DNA from: Streptomyces sp. YPW6
Lineage (GTDB): Bacteria; Actinomycetota; Actinomycetes; Streptomycetales; Streptomycetaceae
Assembly: GCF_018866325.1 (NCBI RefSeq)
Contig: NZ_CP076457.1
Coordinates: 4,871,001-4,935,000, forward strand
DNA length: 64,000 bases
Direction of reading: 5' to 3'
A model generated the notes under the pieces. It saw nothing but the letters and a program-made list of their open reading frames with translations. It ran no database searches and had not been told where the DNA came from. Position 1 is the stretch's first letter. Each line of letters starts with the position of its first letter. The translations under genes and the position numbers were made by a program. Shown here piece after piece: positions 31,362 to 40,187 of the stretch.

Positions 31362-32301
31362 GTCCGTACGTCTCCTCGGCCTTCCAGAAGTACACGAATC
31401 CCGCCACGCCGCACAGCAGCGCCCAGCCCGCGGCTGCCGCCCAGGCCAGGTGCGGCAGCTGCGCCCCGGTGTAGCTGTCGATGAGCGCGTACCGCATGAG
31501 GTTGATGAAGAGCGCCGCCGGGTTGTACTCCAGCACCAGCAGCACCGCCCGCGGCACCCGGTCGCCGGCCAGCAGGTGGTCCAGACTCCACATGACGCCG
31601 GACGAGTACATCCAGGTCCGCAGCACGAACGGGGTCAGCTGGGCGATGTCCGGGGTCTTGGCCGTCAGGCGGGCCACGGCCATCGACAGGCCGGTGTTGA
31701 ACAGCGCCTGGAGCGCCAGAGCCGGGACGGCCAGCAGCCAGGCGGGGCGCGGGTACTGGCCGAACGCCAGCAGGATCAGGGCCAGCGCGCCGAGCGAGAA
31801 CAGCAGCTGCTGGAGCTGCTGGAGGGCCAGCGCCACCGGCAGCGAGGCGCGCGGGAAGTGCAGGGCTCGCACCAGGCCGATGTTGCCGCTGATCGCCCGG
31901 GTGCCCGCGGTGATCGAACTGCTGGTGAACGTCCAGATGAAGACCCCGGTGACCAGGAACGGGACGAAGTCCTCCACCCCGCGCTTGGTGTCCATCAGGA
32001 CGCCGAAGATGAAGTAGTAGACCGTCGCGTTCAGCAGCGGCGTCATGATCTGCCAGATCTGGCCGAGCTTCGCCCGGCTGTACTGGGCCGTCAGCTTGGC
32101 CGTCGCGAACGCCGTGATGAAGTGCCGGCGCCCCCAGAGCTGCCGGACGTAGGCGGGCAGCGACGGCCGGGCGCCGCTGACCTGCAGGCCGTGCCGGGCC
32201 GCGAGGGCCGCCAGCTCACCGGGGGCGTAGACGGGGACGGCGGTGGGCGGGGCGCCCTCGGAGGGGGTGGTCACCGGGGGCGGGGCTGCTGTCTGGCTCA
32301 A
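31354..32301 (-). CDS. ABC-2 type permease, teichoic-acid/polysaccharide exporter (TagG-like)
   Basis: About 315 residues with six hydrophobic segments after a cytoplasmic N-terminus; typical ABC-2 export elements include FAVATAKLTAQYSRAKLGQIWQ-like content near residue 75 (read as ATAKLTAQYSRAKLGQIW) and the FIFGVLMDTKRGVEDF loop. It forms the channel for the TagH-like ATPase encoded downstream. The start is uncertain: the TTG at 32301 is chosen because the open frame upstream runs into the divergent TetR promoter and looks random. A candidate promoter (TTGCGT-N18-TACTCT) lies at 32409-32438. Confidence 0.88.
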   Translation of the reverse strand: MSQTAAPPPVTTPSEGAPPTAVPVYAPGELAALAARHGLQVSGARPSLPAYVRQLWGRRHFITAFATAKLTAQYSRAKLGQIWQIMTPLLNATVYYFIFGVLMDTKRGVEDFVPFLVTGVFIWTFTSSSITAGTRAISGNIGLVRALHFPRASLPVALALQQLQQLLFSLGALALILLAFGQYPRPAWLLAVPALALQALFNTGLSMAVARLTAKTPDIAQLTPFVLRTWMYSSGVMWSLDHLLAGDRVPRAVLLVLEYNPAALFINLMRYALIDSYTGAQLPHLAWAAAAGWALLCGVAGFVYFWKAEETYGRG

Positions 32302-32388
32302 CGATCGACCGCTTTCGACACCGATGGAGCGACGGGGGAGGGAGGGCGGGACGGCACGGTCCCGTAGGGACGCCCTCGTTGGGACGGG

Positions 32389-32450
32389 ACCGTATCGTCG
32401 TAACGCCGAGAGTAGGACGCTTCTACGCCGCAACGCAACCGTTTCGTCGT
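32389..32450. promoter_or_regulatory. Divergent promoter region with paired 13-bp repeats, candidate TetR operators
   Basis: accgtatcgtcgt (32389-32401) and accgtttcgtcgt (32438-32450) differ at one base and lie 49 bp apart. Between them, on the minus strand, is TTGCGT (32438-32433) - 18 nt - TACTCT (32414-32409), a plausible promoter for the exporter. On the plus strand TATGCT at 32458-32463 is 7 nt before the TetR ATG. The second repeat also shows partial dyad symmetry (caacgcaac-c-gtttcgtcg). Confidence 0.45.
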
Positions 32451-32470
32451 GGCCGACTATGCTGCGGGCC

Positions 32471-33082
32471 ATGACCACCGAACGGGGAACCCGCCGCCGC
32501 GCCCCCGCAGGCGCCGCCGTCCTGCGGGAGGACGTGACCGACGCCATCCGCGCGGCGGTCTTCGAGGAACTCGCCGCGGTGGGGTTCGCCCGGATGTCCA
32601 TCGAGGGCATCGCCCGGCGCGCGGGGGTCGGCAAGACCGCCGTCTACCGCCGCTGGAAGTCCAAGCTGGCGCTCGTCCTCGACCTGGTCGCGGCCGTCGC
32701 CGCCCAGGGGATGCCCGCCCCGGCCACCGGCTCGCTGCACGGGGACGTGCGCGCCGTCCTGGAGCTGGCCGCGTACGCCCTGCGCCACCCGGTCGCCTCG
32801 CAGGTCATCCCGGACCTGCTGGTCGAGGCGGCCCGCAATCCGGAGATCTCCGAGGCGATCAAGGCCGCCCTCCTCGACCAGCAGCAGGGTGTCGCCGCCG
32901 TGGTGGTGCGGGAGGCGGTGGCCCGCGGGGAACTGCCGGAGGGAAGCGATCCGGACCGGGCGCTCGACCTCATCGTCGGCCCGCTGTACTGGCGGCTCGT
33001 CGTCGTCCGCGGCGAGCTTCCCCAGGGCTACCTGGACGACCTGGCCGCCTCGGCGGTGGCCGCACTCCGGCATTCCGGCTGA
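32471..33082 (+). CDS. TetR-family transcriptional regulator
   Basis: A 203-residue repressor-like protein. The N-terminal helix-turn-helix (about residues 15-62) includes MSIEGIARRAGVGKTAVYRR; the C-terminal ligand-binding half resembles the TetR_C_11 group (LDLIVGPLYWRLVVVRGELP). It is divergent from the TagG/TagH-like exporter, which it probably regulates along with itself (candidate operators at 32389-32450). An in-frame ATG at 32459 would add four residues; the start at 32471 follows TATGCT by 7 nt and has no ribosome binding site, suggesting a leaderless mRNA. The ligand is unknown. Confidence 0.9.
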   Translation: MTTERGTRRRAPAGAAVLREDVTDAIRAAVFEELAAVGFARMSIEGIARRAGVGKTAVYRRWKSKLALVLDLVAAVAAQGMPAPATGSLHGDVRAVLELAAYALRHPVASQVIPDLLVEAARNPEISEAIKAALLDQQQGVAAVVVREAVARGELPEGSDPDRALDLIVGPLYWRLVVVRGELPQGYLDDLAASAVAALRHSG

Positions 33083-33092
33083 GAGCGGTGCG

Positions 33093-33263
33093 GTGGGTGA
33101 GTGCCGTGTTCCAGGGCCTCGGCTCGGGTGGGCCGGGCGGTGAGTTCCGTGCCCGGGGTGCCGTGATCCAGGGCCTCGGCCCGGGTGGGCCGGACGAAGA
33201 GTGCCGTGCCCAGGGTGCCGTGCTCCTGGGCCTCGGCTCGTCCGGCCCGGACGGTGAGCGCCG
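33093..33263. repeat. Three tandem imperfect 57-bp repeats
   Basis: The core ccagggcctcggc recurs at 33111, 33168 and (as cctgggcctcggc) 33225, with flanking gtgccgtg and gggtgggccgg segments also repeated at 57-bp spacing. The array fills the gap between the convergent TetR and membrane-protein genes. 57 is a multiple of three, so all frames stay open through it, but no gene is indicated. A weak hairpin (ccccgcc/ggcgggg, 33295-33316) follows. Confidence 0.7.
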
Positions 33264-33323
33264 CGCCGGGAGCCGTACTCCCGCACCACCCCCACCCCGC
33301 CAAGGAGCAGGCGGGGGAGTGGT

Positions 33324-34547
33324 TCAGCCCGTCGTCACCCGCGCCAGCACCTCTCCCGTGCGCGGGCTGAACGCCAGCACCGTCGCGTTCTCCGGCAGCC
33401 GCTGGTGGCGGGTCAGCAGCAGCCATCGCACCCCGTACCGGGCGGTGATCCCGTCCCGGCCGGCCTGCGGGGTCGACGCGTCGAGGTAGGCGGCCACCGC
33501 CCGGCTCCGCTCCCGTCGTTCCGTGGTCGCGAGCCCCGCGTCCGGCAGCGCGTCGGCCAGGACGTACGCGCCGTGTCCGGCCAGCGCGTACATCGCCGGG
33601 CGGCTGTCCGTCAGGACCACCTCGCCCCGGGGCACGTACGCGGTCGCCCAGGCGTACGGCTCCCCGGCCGCCTCGACGCCCTCCGCCGCCGAAGGCGCCG
33701 CCGTCAGGCTGTCGGAGGGGGCGCGCGGTGCGGTGAGCCCGTTGTAGTACGGCCACAGTGCCGCCACGGCCACCGCGCACACCGCGGCGAACGCCCACCG
33801 CCACACGGTCGGCCGGATCCGGATCCGCGTCCGGAAGACGATCAGGGTCAGGCACCCGATCGCCGCGCCGACCGCCGTCTGCGGGTGGACCAGCAGGACG
33901 ACCCCGAGCAGCCCCCCGATTCCGGCCGCCTCGCGCCACCGGGGCGTCCGGCCGGGTGCCGGATCGCCCGGCTCGGCGACCCGGGCGGCGATACGACCGG
34001 TCCACGCCCACACGTGCAGGGTGACGGCGACCGCGAACGTGGTCGGCGCGCTCCAGCGGGCCGGGTCCGCCCAGTGGATCAGGCCCAGCGGAACGAGGAG
34101 GAGCACCGGAACCCAGCGGTTCGGGGTCAGCAGCCGGGTCAGCCGGCCGATCCCGGTGAGCAGGAGCAGCAGGTTCACCGACGCGGCCAGAGCCACGACG
34201 GACGGGCCGGAGAGCTCGGTGGCGCGGGCGGCGAGCCCCTGGAGCAGCGCGTACGGGGAGTAGTGCGCGCTCGCCACGGCGGGGAGGTCGGTCATCGGGA
34301 ACGCCGGGTGCAGCAGGTTCACCCGCAGCCGTTCGACGACCGCCGCCTGGAGCCCGGCCTCGCAGCACAGCGGCGCCCGCCAGGCCGCCGCCGACAGCAC
34401 CGCCCACAGCAGGCCGCCCAGCACGAGGTACGGGGACGGCAGCCACAGGGACGGCCGGGCGGCCTCGTCGGTCCCGTCGCCCGCGGTCGCGGCGGGCGGG
34501 AGGTCGGCGGCGGAGGACGCGGCGGAGGCGGCGGAGAAGAGAGGCAC
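33324..34547 (-). CDS. Multi-pass membrane protein, possibly GT-C-like, unknown function
   Basis: A 407-residue protein not assigned to a family. About seven or eight hydrophobic segments (YLVLGGLLWAVLSAAAW, VVALAASVNLLLLLTGIG, VPVLLLVPLGLIHW, AAGIGGLLGVVLLVHP, WAFAAVCAVAVAALWPYY) fill residues 35-290. A soluble tail of about 120 residues follows (YVPRGEVVLTDSRPAMYALA, GVRWLLLTRHQRLPENATVL). A membrane part plus an outer soluble tail recalls GT-C glycosyltransferases using lipid-linked donors, which would fit the wall-polymer locus, but no catalytic motif was identified. GTG start next to an aggtg-like site. The order of helices could also mean an internal deletion. Confidence 0.7.
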   Translation of the reverse strand: MPLFSAASAASSAADLPPAATAGDGTDEAARPSLWLPSPYLVLGGLLWAVLSAAAWRAPLCCEAGLQAAVVERLRVNLLHPAFPMTDLPAVASAHYSPYALLQGLAARATELSGPSVVALAASVNLLLLLTGIGRLTRLLTPNRWVPVLLLVPLGLIHWADPARWSAPTTFAVAVTLHVWAWTGRIAARVAEPGDPAPGRTPRWREAAGIGGLLGVVLLVHPQTAVGAAIGCLTLIVFRTRIRIRPTVWRWAFAAVCAVAVAALWPYYNGLTAPRAPSDSLTAAPSAAEGVEAAGEPYAWATAYVPRGEVVLTDSRPAMYALAGHGAYVLADALPDAGLATTERRERSRAVAAYLDASTPQAGRDGITARYGVRWLLLTRHQRLPENATVLAFSPRTGEVLARVTTG

Positions 34548-34726
34548 ACCTCATGAGTTCCGTGCGGTGGCCCCGTTCTCCCCGCCGCCACCCGTCCGAG
34601 GGAATCCGGGGGAGGGATTCCCAGGGACCACGCGGACGGCGAGGGGCGCGCGGGACGGTGGGGGCCGTCTGCATCCAGGTAGATCGCCGGGATACCGGGC
34701 GACGCGACCCGGCATCCGCCACGCGG

Positions 34727-37700
34727 CTACTCCGCGTCGGAGAGCAGCCGGTCCGCGACCCGGGCCGCCGCGCCCCCGTCGTCCAGATCGCAGTAGTCGC
34801 GGCGGAAGCTCTCGTACGCGTCCGCGTGGCGGGCCGCCGACGTGTCGGTGTCGCGCAGCGCCTGGGCGACCTCCTCCGTCGTGACCAGCAGCGGTCCCGG
34901 CGCCCGGGTCTCGAAGTCCAGGCAGAAGCCGCGCACGGTGTCGCGGTAGTGCTCCAGGTCGTACGTGTGGAAGAGCATCGGCCGGCCCGTCAGCGCGAAG
35001 TCGAACATCAGCCCCGCGTAGTCCGTCACCAGGACGTCGGCGATCAGGAGCAGCCCCGCCGCCCCCGGGTGGTGCGACACGTCGAGCACGCCGGGCCCGG
35101 CCGGGACGCTGCCGGTGACCCGGGGGTGGCGGCGCACCAGCAGGGTGTGCCCGGGGCCGAGCGCCCGGACCAGGGCGTGCGGGTCGAGGGCCGGGTCCCA
35201 GCGGTACGGGCCGGGGGCCGTACGGTCGGCGGACGCGGCGGCCGGGGGATGGGCCAGGTGGTCGCGGTAGGTCGGGGCGTACAGCACGACGCGGTGCTCC
35301 GCCGGGATCCCGAGCCCGCGCCGGACCTCCTCGGCGGCCTTGTCCCGTTCCGGCGGGAACAGCAGGTCGTTGGCGGGCGACCCGGCCTCCAGCACCTCAC
35401 CCCCGTACGAGAGCGACCGGCGCAGCACGGGGGTGGCGAACCTGCTCGGGGAGATCAGTACCGACCACTGGGCCGACCGCTGCGGCAGGGTGGCGAGATG
35501 CTGGTGGTCGGCGTAGAGGGAGTCCGCCAGACCGGAGCCGAACCGGCCGAGCGGGGTGCCGTGCCAGGTCTGGACGACCGTCTGCCCGGCCCGCCGCTCG
35601 AACCAGGCGGGCAGGTGGTCGTCCGTGACGATGCGGCGCGAACGGGCCAGCGCCTCGTACCAGGCGGCGCTGTGCACGGGGACGGCCCGCGCGCCGGGCG
35701 GGACGTGGGTCGTGCGGCCGGGGGTGGTACCGGTGACCCACAGGTGCTCGGCGTCCGTGCCCCGGCGCATGAGCTCGGCGTGGACGGCGCGCGGGGAGTC
35801 GCCGCCCGTGTACAGGACGGTGTCGCGGAGCGGGAGCGCGCGGGGCGTGCGCGGTGCGGAGGGGAGCGGGAGCGCTCGGGGTGTGCCGGGCGTGCGCCGG
35901 CCGGGGTGGTGCGCGGCGCGCAGGAGCCGCCTGCCGTACGCACTCCGCCCGGCGGCCGGGAGATCGGGCGGCGCGACGACGGACAGCCGGTCGCCGTGCC
36001 GCCGCTCCAGGCGCAGCGCGCCCCCGTCCTCGCCCCCGCACGGCAGCATCGCGGCGGCCGAGCCGAGGACGCGGACCGGGCGGCCGTCCAGGCGGACCTC
36101 CCAGCGGCCCTCCGGGAGCGGCGGGGCGATCAGCGCGGAGAAGCGGAGGGTGGGGCCGGTACCCGGAGTTGCCGACTGGTCCGCAGCGCCGGGATCGCCG
36201 GAAGCTCCGGGAGCCGCGGGACTGCCCTGGCCGCAGGAAGTGCCCGCAGCCTCGGGGGCGTTCGGAGCCCCATGAGCCCCGGGGCCGCCCGGACCCCCGG
36301 GACTGCCCGCAGCCTCGGGGCCGCCCGGAGCCCCGTGAGTCCCGGAGCCGCCCGGAGCCCGGTGAGCCCCGTGATCGCTCACGGCCCCGGGGCCGCCCTG
36401 AGCCCGGGGAGAGCCCAGGATCCCGGGGCCGCCCTGGTCGCCGGAGGCGCCCGCAGTCTCGGGGGCGCCGGGAGCGCTGTGAGCTTCGGGACCTTCCGGA
36501 GTCCTGGAAGCCTCGGAACTGCCCTGGCCGCAGGAAGTGCCCGCAGCCCCGGGGCCGCCCGGAGCCCCATGAGCCCCGGAGCCGCCCGGTCCCCCATGAG
36601 CCCCGGAACCGCCCGGCGAGCCCTCGTCCCGCGCCGCGTCGGCCACCTGCACCTCCGCGACCGGGATCACCTCGTGCAGCGTCTCGTGGCGCAGGACGAG
36701 ACGCCCGGTGGGCGCGTCCGCCGCCGCTCCCCCCGCCCTCGTCCCCGGAGCCGGCGGGGCGTACGTACCCGAGATCCGCAGGCCACCCTCCGCCGTGGGT
36801 TCCACCCGGTTCGCGCACGGCGGCCCCGCCAGGTCCAGCACCAGGTGGCCGGCGGGGTCCGCGTACGCGGGCGGCGGCAGGTGCGGGGCGGCGGGCAGCG
36901 GGATCCGGGTGCCGTCGTCGAGCAGCAGCCTGACCTGCCAGCGCGTCCCGTCCGCCGTCTCGACCTCGCGGGGGGCCCGCTGCACGGCGGGCGGTACATC
37001 CGCGAGCTCGGCGAGGGGCACGCGCGCGGTGAACGCGATCCCGCCCGGTCCGGACGCGTCCCCCTCCGGACCGGGACCCCCCTCCCCGTACGCCACCGTG
37101 CAGGAGCGCTCCCCGCCGTCCTCGCGGGTCAGCACCAGCGCCGTGGGCCTCGTCGTCCCGTCGAGGAGCCGGCCCGCGATGTCCAGCGCGGTCCCCGCCG
37201 TCCCGACGGCGACCGTCCGGTGCCCCTCGGCCCGCGCCCGCAGCCGCGAGACCGTCAGCCGGAGCCGGCCGCCGAGGAAGTCCAGCACCGCCCGCCGCCC
37301 GTCGCCCAGGTCGTGCACCAGCGGCTGGTCCGCCCCCGCGTCCTGCGCACGCACCGCGACCCGGCGCACCGTTCCGGGCGCGGCCAGGACCAGGCCCACC
37401 AGCCCGCCGCCGCCCTCGGCCGTCGCGGGCAGCCGGTCCGGGTCGAGGACCATCTCGAAGCCCGCGTGGTCGTAGCCGTGCAGTTCCTGAGCGGAGTTCA
37501 CCGTCGCCTCGGGGGCGGGGACGGACCGCACCGGGACCGGCCGCACCCGGCGGCCCCGCTCCGCCCGGACCATCCCCACCGTCATCCGCCCGCGCGCCGA
37601 CCCCGCGGGGAGGTTGCGCAGATACGCGTACCCACGCAGCCGCAGCTTCCCGTCCGCGCCCCACCGCGCCTCCAGGAGCCGTGCGACCGCCGGGATGTCC

Positions 37701-38770
37701 GGGCGCGCGAGCCGCGCGTCCGCGCCGCGCACGCCGGGGTACACCGCCCGCCGTCGCCCCGGCGGCCCCACGACGGCGAACGTGCCCGCCCCGTTGGCCC
37801 GTTCGCAGGCGAGGACCTCCAGCAGGTCCGCCAGGCGCCGCTCCCGCACCAGCCGCCACTTGATGCGCAGCTCCACCGGCAGGCCCTTCAGCACCTCGGG
37901 ACCCGCGCGGTCGACGAAGGCCCCCGCGCCCTCCAGGAACGCCCCCCGGTACGCCTCGCCGCCCATCGGCAGGCCGTCCAGGAAGTACCCGAAGTCGTCG
38001 CGGAGGCAGGACACGTCGTACGCCCGCCGCTGGGCCGCGTCCCGCTCGCCCAGGAACGCGCTGACCTGCTCGCACGCGGCGATCCGGTCCCGTACGCCCT
38101 GGACGTCCGTACGCCGCCGGGTGATCGAGCCCTCCCGCACCCGCCAGTAGTAGACGTGCTCGGCCAGGACGTCGACCGACTCGGCGAGATAGTGCGCGGG
38201 GATCATCACCGGGGTGTCCTCGTACAGCCTGCCCTCGGGGAAGGCGAAGGCGTGCGCGTCCCAGAAGGAGCGCCGGAACACCTTGTTCCACGCCACCCGG
38301 TCGGCCAGCAGCCGCGGATCCCGGGTGATGTGCGTCCGCGGCCGGGGCCCCGTCAGCCAGCGGTACTGCCAGGCCTGCTGCCGCCCCTGGCCGGTCAGCC
38401 GCCACACGTTGCCGGTCACCAGATCGGAACCGGTCGCCTCCAACGAGGCCGTCATCCGCTCGTACGCGTCGTGCACGACGACGTCGTCGCTGTCCGCGAA
38501 CGCCAGGTAGGGGACGGTGGGCGTGGTGTGCCGGACGCCGGTGTTGCGGGCGGCGCTCAGCCCGGCGTTCTCCTGCCGCACCAGCCGGAAGCGCTCGTCC
38601 CGGGCGGCGAACTCCGCCGCGATCCGGCCGCTCGCGTCCGTCGAACCGTCGTCGACCACCACCACCTCGATCGTGTCGAGGGTCTGCTCCGCAACCGACC
38701 GCAGGCAGTCCTCCAGCCAGGCCTCGACGTTGTGGACGGGGACGACGACGCTGAGGAGCGGTGGCTTCAT
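34727..38770 (-). CDS. GT2 - CDP-glycerol glycerophosphotransferase fusion with collagen-like linker
   Basis: A 1,347-residue protein. The N-terminal GT2 domain (about 1-240) has SVVVPVHNVEAWLEDCLRSV, Asp40/41 in VVVDDGSTD and the DSDD motif at 93-96. A beta-rich middle part includes a 156-residue Gly-x-y segment at 717-872. The C-terminal TagF/TarL-like GPT domain (about 950-1340) carries QTWHGTPLGRFG with the conserved His near 1065, a second conserved His in LLVRRHP near 1211, and TDYAGLMFDFALTGRP near 1250. Such proteins are predicted to add sugar and glycerol- or ribitol-phosphate units to wall polymers at the inner membrane face. It is divergent from the next GPT gene. Confidence 0.9.
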   Translation of the reverse strand: MKPPLLSVVVPVHNVEAWLEDCLRSVAEQTLDTIEVVVVDDGSTDASGRIAAEFAARDERFRLVRQENAGLSAARNTGVRHTTPTVPYLAFADSDDVVVHDAYERMTASLEATGSDLVTGNVWRLTGQGRQQAWQYRWLTGPRPRTHITRDPRLLADRVAWNKVFRRSFWDAHAFAFPEGRLYEDTPVMIPAHYLAESVDVLAEHVYYWRVREGSITRRRTDVQGVRDRIAACEQVSAFLGERDAAQRRAYDVSCLRDDFGYFLDGLPMGGEAYRGAFLEGAGAFVDRAGPEVLKGLPVELRIKWRLVRERRLADLLEVLACERANGAGTFAVVGPPGRRRAVYPGVRGADARLARPDIPAVARLLEARWGADGKLRLRGYAYLRNLPAGSARGRMTVGMVRAERGRRVRPVPVRSVPAPEATVNSAQELHGYDHAGFEMVLDPDRLPATAEGGGGLVGLVLAAPGTVRRVAVRAQDAGADQPLVHDLGDGRRAVLDFLGGRLRLTVSRLRARAEGHRTVAVGTAGTALDIAGRLLDGTTRPTALVLTREDGGERSCTVAYGEGGPGPEGDASGPGGIAFTARVPLAELADVPPAVQRAPREVETADGTRWQVRLLLDDGTRIPLPAAPHLPPPAYADPAGHLVLDLAGPPCANRVEPTAEGGLRISGTYAPPAPGTRAGGAAADAPTGRLVLRHETLHEVIPVAEVQVADAARDEGSPGGSGAHGGPGGSGAHGAPGGPGAAGTSCGQGSSEASRTPEGPEAHSAPGAPETAGASGDQGGPGILGSPRAQGGPGAVSDHGAHRAPGGSGTHGAPGGPEAAGSPGGPGGPGAHGAPNAPEAAGTSCGQGSPAAPGASGDPGAADQSATPGTGPTLRFSALIAPPLPEGRWEVRLDGRPVRVLGSAAAMLPCGGEDGGALRLERRHGDRLSVVAPPDLPAAGRSAYGRRLLRAAHHPGRRTPGTPRALPLPSAPRTPRALPLRDTVLYTGGDSPRAVHAELMRRGTDAEHLWVTGTTPGRTTHVPPGARAVPVHSAAWYEALARSRRIVTDDHLPAWFERRAGQTVVQTWHGTPLGRFGSGLADSLYADHQHLATLPQRSAQWSVLISPSRFATPVLRRSLSYGGEVLEAGSPANDLLFPPERDKAAEEVRRGLGIPAEHRVVLYAPTYRDHLAHPPAAASADRTAPGPYRWDPALDPHALVRALGPGHTLLVRRHPRVTGSVPAGPGVLDVSHHPGAAGLLLIADVLVTDYAGLMFDFALTGRPMLFHTYDLEHYRDTVRGFCLDFETRAPGPLLVTTEEVAQALRDTDTSAARHADAYESFRRDYCDLDDGGAAARVADRLLSDAE
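36155..36622 (-). repeat. Collagen-like Gly-x-y coding repeat inside the GT2-GPT gene
   Basis: 52 consecutive triplets encoding residues 717-872. Gly occupies the first position in 35 of them (GSP, GGS, GAH, GGP, GAP ...), and the triplet register is kept even where Gly is replaced. On the DNA level a unit like gccgcccggagccccatgag recurs several times, so the tract has probably grown by slippage or recombination. Confidence 0.85.
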
Positions 38771-38871
38771 GTCCTGGTCAACAGAGGGCGGCCCCCCGGG
38801 TCACCGGCGCTGCCCCGAACGGGTGAACGCGGGCCGTCCGGTTCCCGGCCCCGCGGCTACGCTCAACGGCC

Positions 38872-40161
38872 ATGCCGACCCGAGGATCCGCAGGTTTCGC
38901 AGCGTCAGTGAAGAGGGCCGTCCGCCGCCAGGCCCTGCGGGCCGTCTACCGCACCGACCTGCGCCGCCCGCTCGACCCCCACCTCGCGGTCTACGGGGCG
39001 TACTGGAACCGGGGCGTCGCCTGCAACCCGGCCGCGATCCACGCCAAGGCCCGCGAACTGGTCCCGCACATCCGGGGCGTGTGGGTCGTCTCGTCCCGCC
39101 ACCGTGACCGGATGCCGGACGGTGTGCCGTACGTCATCGAGGGCTCGCGCCCCTACTGGCGGGCCATGGCCACGGCGACCTACCTGGTCAACAACTCCAG
39201 TTTCCCCGGGGGGTTCACCAAACGCCCCGGCCAGCGCTACCTCCAGACCCACCACGGGACCCCGCTCAAGACCATGGGGCTCGACCAGCGTGCCTATCCC
39301 GTCCTCGCCCGCAAGACCGACTTCGGCAAGATCCTCGCCCATGTCGGCCAGTGGGACTTCAGCCTCTCCGCCAACCCGCACACCACCGAGATCTGGGACC
39401 GCGTCTACCCGGCCCCGCGCGGCGCCTCCTACGAGCGGCTCGACCTCGGATACCCCCGCAACGACGTCTACTTCACCGCCACCGCGGACGACATCGCGAA
39501 GATCCGCGCCGGACTGGGCATCCCCGAAGGGCGGACCGTCCTGCTCCACGCCCCGACCCACCGCGACTACCGCGACGGCTTCGCCCCCGACCTCGACCCG
39601 GACCGGCTGGCGCGCCGGCTGGGCCCCGACTACGTCGTACTGGTGCGTGCCCACTACTTCTACGGGCGGTCCGCCGGGGTCGGCGACGCGGCGCGCGGCG
39701 GGCAGGTCATCGACGTCACCGGGCACCCCCGGGTCGAGGAACTGTGCCTGGCCGCCGACGCGTTGATCGCCGACTACTCCTCCCTGATCTTCGACTACGC
39801 CTGCCTGGACCGCCCGATCGTCGTCCACGCTCCCGACTGGGCCGCCTACCGGGCCGCGCGCGGAACCTACTTCGACCTGCTCTCCGGGCGGCCCGGCGAC
39901 ACCCCGGGCCCCGTCACCACCACCCCGGACGAACTGGCCGACGTGTTCCGGACGGGACGGTGGCGCTCCCCGGAATCGGCCGCGCTGCGCGCCGCGTTCC
40001 GGGAGCGGTTCTGCCCGTACGACGACGGGCACGCCGCGGAACGTGTCGTGCGGCGGTTCTTCGCCCCGGCCGGGCGGGACGAGGCCGGCCCCGGTCCGCG
40101 ACCGGCCTGGGCACTCCGGCCCCACGTCCGCGTCCGCCCCGGCATTCCCCGCGAACCGTAA
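38872..40161 (+). CDS. CDP-glycerol glycerophosphotransferase family protein (stand-alone)
   Basis: A 429-residue GPT-family protein without a GT2 domain. The core motifs are QTHHGTPLKTMG with the conserved His near residue 127, VLVRAHYFYGRS with the second conserved His near 257, and IADYSSLIFDYACLDRP near 300. TagF-like enzymes transfer glycerol-phosphate from CDP-glycerol onto a growing chain; the acceptor and donor here could differ. The ATG follows TACGCT by 8 nt without a ribosome binding site, so it may be leaderless. It is 26 nt upstream of the methyltransferase gene, likely in the same operon. Confidence 0.88.
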   Translation: MPTRGSAGFAASVKRAVRRQALRAVYRTDLRRPLDPHLAVYGAYWNRGVACNPAAIHAKARELVPHIRGVWVVSSRHRDRMPDGVPYVIEGSRPYWRAMATATYLVNNSSFPGGFTKRPGQRYLQTHHGTPLKTMGLDQRAYPVLARKTDFGKILAHVGQWDFSLSANPHTTEIWDRVYPAPRGASYERLDLGYPRNDVYFTATADDIAKIRAGLGIPEGRTVLLHAPTHRDYRDGFAPDLDPDRLARRLGPDYVVLVRAHYFYGRSAGVGDAARGGQVIDVTGHPRVEELCLAADALIADYSSLIFDYACLDRPIVVHAPDWAAYRAARGTYFDLLSGRPGDTPGPVTTTPDELADVFRTGRWRSPESAALRAAFRERFCPYDDGHAAERVVRRFFAPAGRDEAGPGPRPAWALRPHVRVRPGIPREP

Positions 40162-40187
40162 TCAATGACAGGTTGACGAAAGGTGAC

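Noticed and set aside
34553..38911. A 1,452-codon plus-strand frame opposite the GT2-GPT fusion gene.
   Set aside because: Antisense noise to a gene with full catalytic motifs.
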